Shown here in pieces: positions 1 to 8,230 of a stretch of 46,285 nt of DNA. The notes below the pieces were generated by a model. It ran no database searches and had not been told where the DNA came from. It was given only the letters and a program-made list of their open reading frames with translations. Each line of letters opens with the position of its first letter. The stretch's first letter is position 1. Location: positions 1-46,285 of IMG/VR virus record IMGVR_UViG_3300033233_000061; one strand, 5' to 3'. The position numbers and the translations under genes are program-made. The stretch is from a virus.

Positions 1-127
1 AGATGTTTGGAGGGCCAAAACGGGCCTGAAACACTGACAGAAACATGACAAAAACCTGCCATAAAGATGCCATAAAGATGACATGATGTTGTAAATGCCA
101 TTGTGCAAGAGTCTGTACATGGACACT
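1..127. repeat. Terminal direct repeat (copy 1), circularity mark
   Basis: Bases 1 to 127 are identical to bases 46159 to 46285. A perfect 127-base repeat at contig ends is what de Bruijn assemblers leave on a closed circle when the largest k-mer is 127. It therefore shows that the genome assembled as a circle, through a circular molecule or circularly permuted (headful) ends, rather than being a true long terminal repeat. The unique genome is 46158 bp. Confidence 0.9.
58..79. repeat. Tandem 11-bp repeat upstream of early promoter
   Basis: The 11-mer GCCATAAAGAT occurs twice head to tail. On the circular genome it lies about 60 to 80 bp upstream of the strong leftward promoter at 46131-46159, in an AT-rich stretch. 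It could be an activator or repressor site for the early operon. No function is shown by the sequence itself. Confidence 0.5.
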
Positions 128-184
128 GCCTGGAACGCCAAGGGCCCTGGCGTCGTTGCCAGGGCCTAGTTGGCAGCGCGCTGA
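128..184 (-). terminator. Hairpin ending the late leftward operon
   Basis: A perfect 9-bp stem (143-151 with 158-166, arms GGCCCTGGC and GCCAGGGCC) with a 6-base loop lies just beyond the last late gene, which stops at 185. No T-run follows on the minus strand, so it is either a Rho-assisted terminator or a 3-prime mRNA stabiliser. Together with bases 1-127 this forms the only clear break between the end of the late genes and the start of the early operon on the circle. Confidence 0.5.
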
Positions 185-529
185 TTACTGCCGTTGGGCA
201 GCAGGCTCGATCACCAAGAGACCCGTTGCAACGGTGTATACGTCCGAGGCGTCGTATAGGCGCAGCGCCCAGACCAGGATGGCAACGCTCGACACGGCAA
301 GGGCTGCGGTATCTGTCGGGACAAGCGTTAGTCGCGCCTTGCCGTTCACGGCATCAGTGTGGACTATGCCCGATCCGGTCGCTTTCTCGATAACCGGCAC
401 GCTGTCGCCAGGCTTCCACCTGGCTGCCCACTTGAGAGTCAGGCCGGTCAGATCCACAGGCGTGCCATTCAGGCTGACGGTATAGTCAGCAACGGTCGTA
501 TCGCCAGCATACATGATAATGTCGCTCAA
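185..529 (-). CDS. Small tail or baseplate-associated protein
   Basis: This 114-residue protein is the last gene of the late operon. The start is a TTG at 529 with GGAGG seven bases upstream; its TTGA overlaps the stop of the fibre gene before it. The sequence alternates short beta-type stretches (for example TPVDLTGLTLKWAARWKPGD near residues 23-42) in a pattern seen in small phage baseplate upper-protein (BppU)-like domains, which bind between tail tip and receptor-binding proteins. It lacks signal peptide and membrane segments. The family call is tentative; the position after the fibre genes is the main support for a tail role. Confidence 0.5.
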   Translation of the reverse strand: MSDIIMYAGDTTVADYTVSLNGTPVDLTGLTLKWAARWKPGDSVPVIEKATGSGIVHTDAVNGKARLTLVPTDTAALAVSSVAILVWALRLYDASDVYTVATGLLVIEPAAQRQ

Positions 530-2034
530 TGGTGCACCTCCATAGTGGCTGTTGGCCGGCTAACCTCAAGGCTGGCATTAGCACCGGGCCGGGCGTTGCT
601 GGTAGCATGCACCAGTACGACTTGCAGGTCGGTCCGTGAACCATACAGGTGCCGAATCCGGCCCGCAAGCGCCGCTGCAATCACCTGGCTGCCAGTGCTA
701 ACGGTAATGGCCGCAAGACGCAAGGCCCAAGGACTGGCTTGCAGCGAGCTCGCCGCCGCAATGGCAACCTGACCAGTGAGTAGTTGAATGCCAGCAGCTG
801 TAGCTACAAGCACGCTCTGGCCGGCGATTGACGCCATTGCCAGGCGTGAGCAAGCCCCTGTCGCCTGTAGGGCTGAACTGGCGGCAACGCTTGCGGCAGC
901 CAGTCGCCACGCCAGGCCAGTTGCTGCGGCTGCCGAACTGCCGCTGAGTGCCGCGATTCCTGAGAGTAGGCAGGAGCCGGTCGCGGCAATGACACTGCTG
1001 CCCCCGATCGTTGCTATACCGTAAGTAAGCTTCAGTCCAATCGCGCTGACTGCGCTGACGCCCGCAATCGCCGTCAGGCCCTGAACAAGCCTCAGCCCAG
1101 TTGCGCTGACTGTGCTAGTGCCCGCGAGTGTTGCTATGCCCTGGACAAGCCGTAGTCCTGCCGCGCCAACGTTGCTGCTGGATGCGACTGCCGCCAAGCC
1201 CAAAACAACCATCAGCCCAGTCGCGGTAACGGCACTGCTGCCTGCAATCACTGCCACCGCCTGAACGATCAGCTGGCCAGTTGCAATGACAGCACTGCTG
1301 GCCGCGACCGTCACTGCGCCCAGCGCCATGCGCACAGCGGTGGCAGCCACGCCACTGGTTGCCCCAATGGTGACGGCGCCTTGCATGACGAGACCGCCTA
1401 GGGCGGCGGTTGTGCTTGTGGCGGTTATCGCAGCCGTGCCAGCAACTGTTCTCAGTCCAGTCGCGCCTACAGCACTGGTCGTGACGAGCCCAGCTGCGCC
1501 GGCAACTACTGCCTGCCCAACAGCGTTTACGGTGCTAGTTGTCGCCAGTGCCGCCGCACCCGTGATCGGTGGTGGCGTGTAATCAACTGTGACCCGGACG
1601 AAGTCGAGGTAGAACGTGACAGCTGTACTGCTGTTGCCACGCGTGGCGCGAACCTGGATTGCCAGGTTGCTGTCCTGCAGGTCGGTAAGGGTCAGCCCTG
1701 AAACGGAGTAGCTGCGCGTGACCAGAGTGGTCGGTTCGGCAGTGTCTGTATACTCAGTGCCCTTGGCAGTCCCGCCGCTGTACAGCTGACTGCCCACTGT
1801 GGCGATGCTGGCCGTTGTCGAGACGTAGTACCCAAACTCGACCGTGACGCTGTTGATCGTCGACCCGGACGGAATAAGACTGCTGAACCCGAACCCGTTC
1901 CACTGGCCGGTGATGGTGGTATTCTTGGCCGGCGCCGCCGTGGCGTAGACGCTATCGGCAGCGTACGCATTGGCCGGGTTGGTCCAGCCGTTGCCAGTGA
2001 CGTAGGACGAGGCGTAACGGGTCAGTGTCGACAT
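526..2034 (-). CDS. Repetitive tail fibre protein
   Basis: This 502-residue protein has an N-terminal beta-sandwich-like domain of about 150 residues, a PPPITG hinge, then about fifteen 20-residue repeats of the type GIATLAGTSTVSATGLRLVQ (residues about 158-460), and a short charged C-terminal tail. Regular Ala/Ser/Thr/Val-rich repeats of this kind form elongated beta-structured shafts in phage fibres, and the terminal domains would attach and bind the host. It starts at ATG 2034 with only a weak ribosome site, and its stop overlaps the next gene by four bases. The repeat number may vary between related phages through recombination. Confidence 0.65.
   Translation of the reverse strand: MSTLTRYASSYVTGNGWTNPANAYAADSVYATAAPAKNTTITGQWNGFGFSSLIPSGSTINSVTVEFGYYVSTTASIATVGSQLYSGGTAKGTEYTDTAEPTTLVTRSYSVSGLTLTDLQDSNLAIQVRATRGNSSTAVTFYLDFVRVTVDYTPPPITGAAALATTSTVNAVGQAVVAGAAGLVTTSAVGATGLRTVAGTAAITATSTTAALGGLVMQGAVTIGATSGVAATAVRMALGAVTVAASSAVIATGQLIVQAVAVIAGSSAVTATGLMVVLGLAAVASSSNVGAAGLRLVQGIATLAGTSTVSATGLRLVQGLTAIAGVSAVSAIGLKLTYGIATIGGSSVIAATGSCLLSGIAALSGSSAAAATGLAWRLAAASVAASSALQATGACSRLAMASIAGQSVLVATAAGIQLLTGQVAIAAASSLQASPWALRLAAITVSTGSQVIAAALAGRIRHLYGSRTDLQVVLVHATSNARPGANASLEVSRPTATMEVHH
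655..1563 (-). repeat. Fifteen 60-bp repeats inside the fibre gene
   Basis: The shaft of the fibre gene is built from about fifteen diverged 60-bp units. The plus strand shows recurring segments such as CAGTCGCG, CACTGCTGG and TGCCGCC at 60-bp steps. The DNA repeat corresponds to 20-residue protein repeats, with units 1080-1200 being the most similar to each other (GLRLVQ repeated at the same phase). Confidence 0.8.
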
Positions 2035-2047
2035 TAGCTATCAGCCG

Positions 2048-2434
2048 CTAGTCAACCGTGAGCGTCAGATTACCTGCCGGAATCTTGAACTGGTCGCCGT
2101 TGTTTACGGTCTTGTTGGCAGTCAGTGCGCCCCAGGCAATCAGGTTACCGCCGGTGCTATTATCGAGTACCCCGATAGCAACGATAGTCCCCCAGTCAGC
2201 CGTCGCCTGGGGGTACGTAATATCGGCGCTGTTGCTCGTGCTGCCGGAGCTGGCCACCGAGAACGTGACCGTCTGGCGCGCGTAGCTGCCGCCGCTGACC
2301 TCAGTGCCGCCGCCAGCATCCGACGGCGTGACGGTGTACAGCGCCACGTACAGCGTAGATGGCGGAGTATACGCCTGGTTCCGCAACATATGGTTGATAA
2401 TCTGGTTCTCCATGTAGTCGCTGAAACTGCCCAT
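2048..2434 (-). CDS. Tail fibre-associated structural protein
   Basis: A 128-residue protein with ATG 2434 and GGAGGG seven bases upstream. It has the layout of a widespread small phage structural family: an N-terminal helical stretch (SDYMENQIINHMLRNQAYT), then STLYVALYT, a GGSYARQ motif, and a beta-rich part with ADWGTIVAIGVLDNSTGGNLI. Members of this family are found next to tail fibre or endolysin genes in many siphoviruses. The 13-base gap to the repetitive fibre suggests that both are made together. Its exact place in the virion is unknown. Confidence 0.6.
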   Translation of the reverse strand: MGSFSDYMENQIINHMLRNQAYTPPSTLYVALYTVTPSDAGGGTEVSGGSYARQTVTFSVASSGSTSNSADITYPQATADWGTIVAIGVLDNSTGGNLIAWGALTANKTVNNGDQFKIPAGNLTLTVD

Positions 2435-2491
2435 CTCTTTACCCTCCCCAGTTGGTGTTATCTGCTAGCAATCGCGACGTACAGCTGCTGT

Positions 2492-3862
2492 CTAGTACGT
2501 CTCTAGATGGATGTTACCCCAGTCGCCGATCGTGGCCCACACCCAACCCATCGCGTATCCCTGGCAGCGGCAGTCCTGGACGTTCAGCTCGATGGTGAGC
2601 GGCGCGCCCAGGTTGTGCTGCCGTGCGAACTGCGGGAACGCCGCTTGCGGGTTGTACGGTATCGGGCTGTCCTTGTTGATCGCGTTGATGACCGTGTTGC
2701 GCATGGTCTCTATGAGATCCACAGCAGTACCTCCGCTTGTCGGTTGCTCGGCCGGTGCCGGTGCCGGCTGTGCTGACGGCGCTGGCGGCGGCCCAAACAC
2801 AGACACAGTCATATGCGTTGCTGTCCCAGTCATGCCAAGGACCTGGCCAGCGGAGACGGTACTGCCCGCCTGGACGGATACGCTGGCCATGTTGGTGAGG
2901 TAGACGAACCCCCACCAACAGTTGACGCGAATGTAGCCGCCCTCGACCTTGTCGATGATGCCAGCCGCTGGCGCCAGGACAGGTTGCCCGGCCGTGACGC
3001 TCATGCTCATGGACGCCGGTGCAACGGTTCTAGGGTCGCGGTAGCTGCACTCCTGCCAGCGCCTACTCAGCCTGTCCATAATCGGCCACAGGTCGAAAGA
3101 CGCCCAATGGTTGTTGTCGTAGTCCAACAGGAAGATCGCCGTGCCCTTGACGCGCGGATCATACAGCAGCTGGTGATACTGGACGATCTGGCCAACGTAA
3201 GCATCGGCATCGAGCCGGCCGACCCAGCCGCCATTGTCGCCAGCGCCGTCCACGTTCAGATCGAACCCGCACTCATCGATGATGATGCTGTGCGTGGTCG
3301 GGCTGAGCATGTGTCGGCCACAGGTCCACGGCCACCAGGCCAACGGCCCCTTGCTGCCCCAGTACTCATGCAAACCCCAGTAGTCGCCTGGCCCCATGGT
3401 GGCCTCAACGGCGCCAAAGTCGGCCCACCAATCGTCACCATCGATGGCGGCAACGTGCGGCCAGCCGTTCGAGAACTCGCCCACAACGCCGTTGAGACCC
3501 AGTTGGTGCGCACGGGTCAGCCAGCGACAGGTGTAGTCGGCAACCTGCCGCCGCACAGCCGGCCCGTCCCAGATGTGCGGTTCGTTCTTCAGGATGATTA
3601 GACGCGGCAGGCGACTGTCACTGTCGACGGCCCTGGCCGTCGCTTCAGCGTCGGCTTCTGGCGTGCTCATGTCGGGGTTATCGCTGATCTCGCCATGGAC
3701 AAGGACGCGCAGGCTGCCAGAAGACAGGCGACTAACCTCGCCCCACCACTGCCCCGATGTGACGCTCAGAAACCCCTTCACAACGGACGGCTGTAGTTTG
3801 CCTATCCAGTCCAGTGTGCCCTGGACCTGGTGGCGCGGGAACGCAAAGAACCCCGGCCTCAT
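2492..3862 (-). CDS. Multidomain lysin-like protein with glycosidase domain
   Basis: This 456-residue protein has at least three parts. Residues about 1-280 look like a TIM-barrel glycoside hydrolase, with KNEPHIW near 90, GLHEYW near 165 and IIDECGFD near 195, where the two glutamates fit the acid-base and nucleophile of clan A hydrolases. Residues about 300-360 resemble a degenerate M23 or biotinyl-type beta barrel (VLAPAAGIID ... VSAGQVLGMTG), without the metal-binding HxH. A proline-rich linker leads to a C-terminal module (FARQHNLGAPLTIEL ... GDWGNIHLE), probably for wall or surface binding. The start is ATG 3862, overlapping the transglycosylase stop as ATGA. It could be the endolysin or a virion-borne depolymerase. 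Confidence 0.6.
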   Translation of the reverse strand: MRPGFFAFPRHQVQGTLDWIGKLQPSVVKGFLSVTSGQWWGEVSRLSSGSLRVLVHGEISDNPDMSTPEADAEATARAVDSDSRLPRLIILKNEPHIWDGPAVRRQVADYTCRWLTRAHQLGLNGVVGEFSNGWPHVAAIDGDDWWADFGAVEATMGPGDYWGLHEYWGSKGPLAWWPWTCGRHMLSPTTHSIIIDECGFDLNVDGAGDNGGWVGRLDADAYVGQIVQYHQLLYDPRVKGTAIFLLDYDNNHWASFDLWPIMDRLSRRWQECSYRDPRTVAPASMSMSVTAGQPVLAPAAGIIDKVEGGYIRVNCWWGFVYLTNMASVSVQAGSTVSAGQVLGMTGTATHMTVSVFGPPPAPSAQPAPAPAEQPTSGGTAVDLIETMRNTVINAINKDSPIPYNPQAAFPQFARQHNLGAPLTIELNVQDCRCQGYAMGWVWATIGDWGNIHLETY

Positions 3863-4461
3863 ATGTTCCCCCATCGCTGCACGCCTTCGTTGGCGGCAGC
3901 GGCCAGTTCGCCAAGCTGCTGGCTGACCGTGCCAAGCTGCTGGTTCAGCTGTGACAGCTTGCCAGCAAGATCTCGACCCCTTTCCAGTGCATCGGTGGCA
4001 ATGCCTTTCAGGTTCACCGCCGCCTCACGCCATGTCTGGGCCAGAGGCGCATACTCCAGAAAGTCGTCATCGGCGGTTAGGTCCCACTCGTGATAGTTCT
4101 GGGCCGCGCCCTCAACCATGTTGATGTATCTCCAGCCATCATCCGTCGGCCGGCCCAGATAGATACCGCCGTAATACGCGGCTAGGGCACATGCCTCATT
4201 GCCCTGCGCCTTCATGAGTTCGGCCAACAAGCTGCAACCAGTCCGGACATTGACGGTTGGGTCGAGCAGCTGATCTTTACTGGGCCGGCCAGGGATGATC
4301 TCGCCCGGCATGACCTGCATCAGGCCGACTGCCCCGGCCGGACTAATGACGGTTGGCTGCCCGCCGCTCTCAACGTCTATCAGCCCAGCGACAAGACTGG
4401 GCGGCAGGCTGTGCGCGCGCGCCTCACGTACAATCAGCGCGCGGTAGTCGGAGACGGCCAT
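3859..4461 (-). CDS. Lytic transglycosylase (SLT domain)
   Basis: The 200-residue form starts at ATG 4461 (GGAGG seven bases upstream). Residues about 10-110 carry the goose-lysozyme or SLT fold: ARAHSLPPSLVAGLIDVESGG gives the catalytic Glu in the VESGG motif, followed by GAVGLMQVMPG and ALAAYYGG, the standard signature. It should cut the glycan strands of peptidoglycan. The C-terminal 80 residues are helical. An in-frame ATG at 4521 with GGAGG nine bases upstream would add MPILAPLLSLLLVLSK, a hydrophobic signal-arrest-like segment, at the cost of overlapping the gene before; both forms may be made. It lies between tail-tip genes and the lysin-like protein, so it may be a virion lysin or part of host lysis. 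Confidence 0.8.
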   Translation of the reverse strand: MAVSDYRALIVREARAHSLPPSLVAGLIDVESGGQPTVISPAGAVGLMQVMPGEIIPGRPSKDQLLDPTVNVRTGCSLLAELMKAQGNEACALAAYYGGIYLGRPTDDGWRYINMVEGAAQNYHEWDLTADDDFLEYAPLAQTWREAAVNLKGIATDALERGRDLAGKLSQLNQQLGTVSQQLGELAAAANEGVQRWGNI

Positions 4462-4465
4462 ATAG

Positions 4466-4666
4466 TTACCTCCCTTGCTCAGTACCAGCAGCAGACTGAG
4501 CAGCGGCGCCAGTATCGGCATCTTGCGGTTCCTCCGGCTTGAGTAGTTCGTCACACATGGCGATCTGGCCGTTCAGGTAAGCCAGGCGGGCATTGGCCTG
4601 CTGGAACAAGTCGTCACGCTCCTTGATGAGTGCTTCGCGGCGGGTGCGGATACGGTCTTCGTTCAT
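4466..4666 (-). CDS. Small coiled-coil protein
   Basis: A 66-residue protein starting at ATG 4666 with GGGAGG upstream. Residues 1-42 are strongly helical and charged (RREALIKERDDLFQQANARL) and are followed by an acidic, Ala/Gln-rich tail. It resembles the tiny coiled-coil proteins that sit before lysis genes in many phages; the reading frame overlaps a possible extended start of the transglycosylase. Function is unknown. Confidence 0.6.
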   Translation of the reverse strand: MNEDRIRTRREALIKERDDLFQQANARLAYLNGQIAMCDELLKPEEPQDADTGAAAQSAAGTEQGR

Positions 4667-4733
4667 CAGTTCCTCCCTCTTGCGATGATTGGTCGTTCTC
4701 CGTCCGTACGTAGTATGGGCACGCTATCGGCCT

Positions 4734-5018
4734 TCATCTAACCAAATCTAACATTGCATTACGCAACCCACTAGCCAGTTGGCTTAGAAGCAGCAGCTGT
4801 GTACTCTGTAGTTGCCTCCAGTCAGGAGGTGGATTCAATGTAGTAAATGTAGTGTTCGGTGTTGGCCCAGGAGCATTTGGCGAGAATCTCATTTGAGAAC
4901 TTCCTACTGTATTACCATCACTATCAAGAAGATTATAGTTGACTGTCACAGTGCTGCTTAAGACATCAATAATAATCTGTTGAATCGAAAGGTCACTTAA
5001 TGTAATTGTTTTCGGCAT
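4734..5018 (-). CDS. Hypothetical protein in AT-rich island
   Basis: A 94-residue protein with ATG 5018 and GGGAGG upstream. The first 50 residues read as beta strands (TITLSDLSIQQIIIDVLSS, TVTVNYNLLDSDGNTV), the rest is Pro/Thr-rich and ends in a short helix. Base composition is clearly more AT-rich than in neighbours. It directly follows the tail fibre and shares its AT-rich 3-prime end, so it is probably a fibre accessory or fibre chaperone acquired together with the receptor-binding tip. Confidence 0.55.
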   Translation of the reverse strand: MPKTITLSDLSIQQIIIDVLSSTVTVNYNLLDSDGNTVGSSQMRFSPNAPGPTPNTTFTTLNPPPDWRQLQSTQLLLLSQLASGLRNAMLDLVR

Positions 5019-5068
5019 TGTTGCCTCCCAAGATAATGACTGCGCTTTTCAATTTGGTTGCTCCTCCA

Positions 5069-8000
5069 TTAGCCGTATAGAGAGTTGTACCAATAGGAGA
5101 TGGTGTTGCTGCCCTGGTTCGTGCTGAACCTGATTTGCAGGGCCATGCTGTTCCAACCTCCTGCCCACTGTAGTTGTATCTGCCCATTGCCAGCATAGTT
5201 TGAACTATTACCCGTTATGAACGTCCCACCATAGGTATTGCCGGCAATCCAGTAACCGATGCTGTGCACGCCGCTTATGGCAAAGTCAGCCCATACTTCG
5301 TACATTTGGTGGCCATTTAGACCGGAAACGATGTTGTACCAGTTGCTGTCAGCGGGGCAAGTACCGCTGTAGTAACCACGCCGACGATAAGCACTGAGCG
5401 TACCTGTTGCTCTAATATCTCCCGCGTTAGCTGTAATAATAGAAGTAGTACCAACGCTCAAACCGCCTGCAACTGCGAGATTCATGGATTGAAATAGAGT
5501 CATGCTTGGAGTGCCACTAAACGGTACATCTATCTGCGCCCAAGTTGTAGAGGTTCCAGAGTATGCTCCCTGAAAATACCAATAAGCATGACTTGTAGAT
5601 GCATTCCAATCAACTCGAAGCTCATTAAAGTTGCTTGAATCTTGCAATGCTCTAACAATCGTACTTGCTATCTGGCCAGAGCCATAATTTTCGCTGGCAA
5701 GATACATCACGTTCATAACAGGGCTACCACCAGTACTCATTCGTAGCTTGCCAATTGTGCTTGAGCCAGTTACAAAATCGAGATACCCATAGGATAGACT
5801 GCTTGGCACTGAAATACTGATACGGTTTTGATCGAAAGTAACGCTTCCTCCTGCACAATATGCCTTTCCGTCTGATGTTTGCAGGTAGAACTGCTTCGTA
5901 TTACTGCTGTTGTAGCCCTCGATACCGTTGTTGTTGATCTCGACACGGCTGCTGCCAGGGGTGCCGACTAGCAGTTTTCCATCGGCACGATAGAACTCGA
6001 AGTCGTCCAGTACGATTGTGCCGTTGGCGTCCGAACGGACCGTGGCCGTGACTCTGGCATAGGCCGCATTACTGGGCGCCTGTGCGACAATAGCAAATTG
6101 CTGGTACGTACTTAAGCCACCATAGAAATTGGAGAAGCCGATGGTGCCCCTGGCGGCAGTCAACCACTCGATGAAGCCGCCGCCTGAACCGCTTGGTGCT
6201 GTCGCCAAGGCGGCCCAGCAACTAGCGTAGTAGTTGAGTCCAGGCGTTACAGGGAATTCTTGGTAGCATAGCGAGTAGTTGTTAACGCCGTCTCCCGCCC
6301 CAACAAGCGCACAGGTGCCACTATGCGCGTCACCCGCCGTCGTGCTGATCCAGCTGTGAGTCAGGTACGTCCAGTCAGCAAACGTACCTGTCTCGAACCC
6401 AGGGTTGCCCAGCATGTTGGCACCATGGGCGTTGAACTTGTCGGCGGTGACGGTATTGGCCTGAATCGTGCCGCCATTGATGTAGGTCGTAGAACCATAC
6501 TGCCAGCCGTGGACGTAGCTGGCTGGCGTTCCGGCGATGTCACCGTTCGTGATGTAGACGTCGCCCTTGACGATCAGGTTGGAGCCATCCCACTTCCATC
6601 CCTTGGCGATGTCTCCGCCACTGATCGTGCCAACGTGCATCTTGTAGAGAGTATCGCTATCTCTACCAGCCCAAATGCCACTTGCGCTCAGGTAGCCCGA
6701 CGGTGCCGGGTTGCCAATGCCCATGTAAGGGTTGGTGCCAGGTTCGAGCTTGATGACCTGCGCGCTGCCATCATACAGATGGATCGGCAGGTTGTGGCCC
6801 TCGAGGAACTGGTTGCTCAGTCGCAGATACCTGTTCGCAGTGGCAGTGCCGTCGCCGGCGTACAGGCCATACTCGTTGGTGCTGCCAAACAGACCGCTGA
6901 GGTTGCCGAACCTGGCCCTTGTGATCGTGTCAGCGGCAGGGTGGGTTGACCAGGTCGCAATCTGAGCATACGGCGAGTTCGCCGCCCATAGACCGTCTAT
7001 GGCGTTGACCTCGTAGAACCCATTGCCAGCGGTGCCGTAGTCGAGCACCTGCGTCTTGGCGTTGATGGTGCCGCTGGCGATGCCGGCATTGCTGCCAGTC
7101 GAGCGGGTGAACGTCCACTTCTGCGTGCCGTTGGCCTGGTCTACGTAGTTGCTGACGGTGCCCCAGGCGTCGCCAATCGTCAAGCTGCCGGCACTCCTGG
7201 TGTACTGGCGAAACCGGACCATGTCGCCAGACTGGAACACGGCCTGATCCGGTACGCCCGGCAGGTCTTCGACATAAAAGTCGGCGCTGTTGCCAGCGGC
7301 CGGCAGGACAAAGTCGGCAGCCAGCACGGCCACGCTCTTGCAAATGATCTGCTCACCGGCCAGCGCCTGTTCAAGGTCAGCGATAAACGCCTTGGCGTGC
7401 AGCTCGTTGCTGTACAGATAACGGAAGTCGCCCTGACCGTCGTAGGTGATGCGCCAGCCAGTCGTCTGTGAGGCGTAGCCGTCGCTCTGCAGGGCCACGC
7501 CGTTCGTAGCCTTGACCAAACCCGACCCAGGGCTGAGCAACAGGTCCAGCGCCGGCTGTATCGTGAGCGAGGTACCGGCTTGCGAGTCGAGCAGCGACGT
7601 ACGCAGCCGGTCGGACAGTTCCAGTTTGTGCAGCTTCAGATCGCCAGAACCATCAGACTTCAGCAGATGCCCTGGGTAGACGCTGCCGTCCGAGTATGCT
7701 GTGACTGCGTGAGTGTGGTTGCCAGCACTGCTGTTGATGCTGGTGGAACTCAGCATGCCAGGCGTGGTCAGCGCAACGTCATCAGCATTGACGGTGATGC
7801 CGGCCCCAGCGCCAACGTTCAAGACGCCGGCGTTGTAGGTCAGGCCGGCGCCAGCAACAGACGAGGATAGGGCCACGTCATCGGCATTGACCGTGATTCC
7901 CAGGCCCGCCCCAACCGCTAGAACCTTGCTGGTGATCGTCAGCCCAGCCCCTGCGACTCCGTCGGCCAGGTCCAGCGTGACGGTGCCGTTAGCGCCGCTG

Positions 8001-8230
8001 TCGGTCATGGTAAGACCGGACCCGACGGCCAGCGCCCGCTCGGCAGTCAGGTTGCCGTCGTTCGTGATGGTGACGTAAGAAGGACCGAGAAAGTCGGCGG
8101 CAGGGTGGCCCTGCAGTGTCTGGGCATCGGTGCCAACAGTACCGCCGCCGCCAGCGCCGACGATGGTGGTTGATGCGCCGGTGCTCGAAATCGGTAGATC
8201 GTCAGACCTTAGAAACTCTGACCGTGGCAT
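5069..8230 (-). CDS. Large tail fibre / host-recognition protein
   Basis: This 1053-residue protein is the main receptor-binding candidate. The N-terminus has a glycine-rich segment followed by about 30-residue repeats containing GAGLTYNAGVLNVGAGAGITVNADDVAL, typical of fibre shafts. The middle holds segments such as GNPGFETGTFADWTYLTHSW (about residue 630), which is the usual start of a carbohydrate-binding jelly-roll domain, and VLDDFEFYRADG, its usual end. The last 300 residues are beta-rich and aromatic. Codon use becomes more AT-rich over the C-terminal third (about 5069-5950), a sign of module exchange. It starts at ATG 8230, overlapping the stop of the gene before. Confidence 0.75.
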   Translation of the reverse strand: MPRSEFLRSDDLPISSTGASTTIVGAGGGGTVGTDAQTLQGHPAADFLGPSYVTITNDGNLTAERALAVGSGLTMTDSGANGTVTLDLADGVAGAGLTITSKVLAVGAGLGITVNADDVALSSSVAGAGLTYNAGVLNVGAGAGITVNADDVALTTPGMLSSTSINSSAGNHTHAVTAYSDGSVYPGHLLKSDGSGDLKLHKLELSDRLRTSLLDSQAGTSLTIQPALDLLLSPGSGLVKATNGVALQSDGYASQTTGWRITYDGQGDFRYLYSNELHAKAFIADLEQALAGEQIICKSVAVLAADFVLPAAGNSADFYVEDLPGVPDQAVFQSGDMVRFRQYTRSAGSLTIGDAWGTVSNYVDQANGTQKWTFTRSTGSNAGIASGTINAKTQVLDYGTAGNGFYEVNAIDGLWAANSPYAQIATWSTHPAADTITRARFGNLSGLFGSTNEYGLYAGDGTATANRYLRLSNQFLEGHNLPIHLYDGSAQVIKLEPGTNPYMGIGNPAPSGYLSASGIWAGRDSDTLYKMHVGTISGGDIAKGWKWDGSNLIVKGDVYITNGDIAGTPASYVHGWQYGSTTYINGGTIQANTVTADKFNAHGANMLGNPGFETGTFADWTYLTHSWISTTAGDAHSGTCALVGAGDGVNNYSLCYQEFPVTPGLNYYASCWAALATAPSGSGGGFIEWLTAARGTIGFSNFYGGLSTYQQFAIVAQAPSNAAYARVTATVRSDANGTIVLDDFEFYRADGKLLVGTPGSSRVEINNNGIEGYNSSNTKQFYLQTSDGKAYCAGGSVTFDQNRISISVPSSLSYGYLDFVTGSSTIGKLRMSTGGSPVMNVMYLASENYGSGQIASTIVRALQDSSNFNELRVDWNASTSHAYWYFQGAYSGTSTTWAQIDVPFSGTPSMTLFQSMNLAVAGGLSVGTTSIITANAGDIRATGTLSAYRRRGYYSGTCPADSNWYNIVSGLNGHQMYEVWADFAISGVHSIGYWIAGNTYGGTFITGNSSNYAGNGQIQLQWAGGWNSMALQIRFSTNQGSNTISYWYNSLYG

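Noticed and set aside
2813-3601. Plus-strand frame of 262 codons
   Set aside because: It is antisense to the lysin-like gene, which has clear catalytic motifs and a coupled start.
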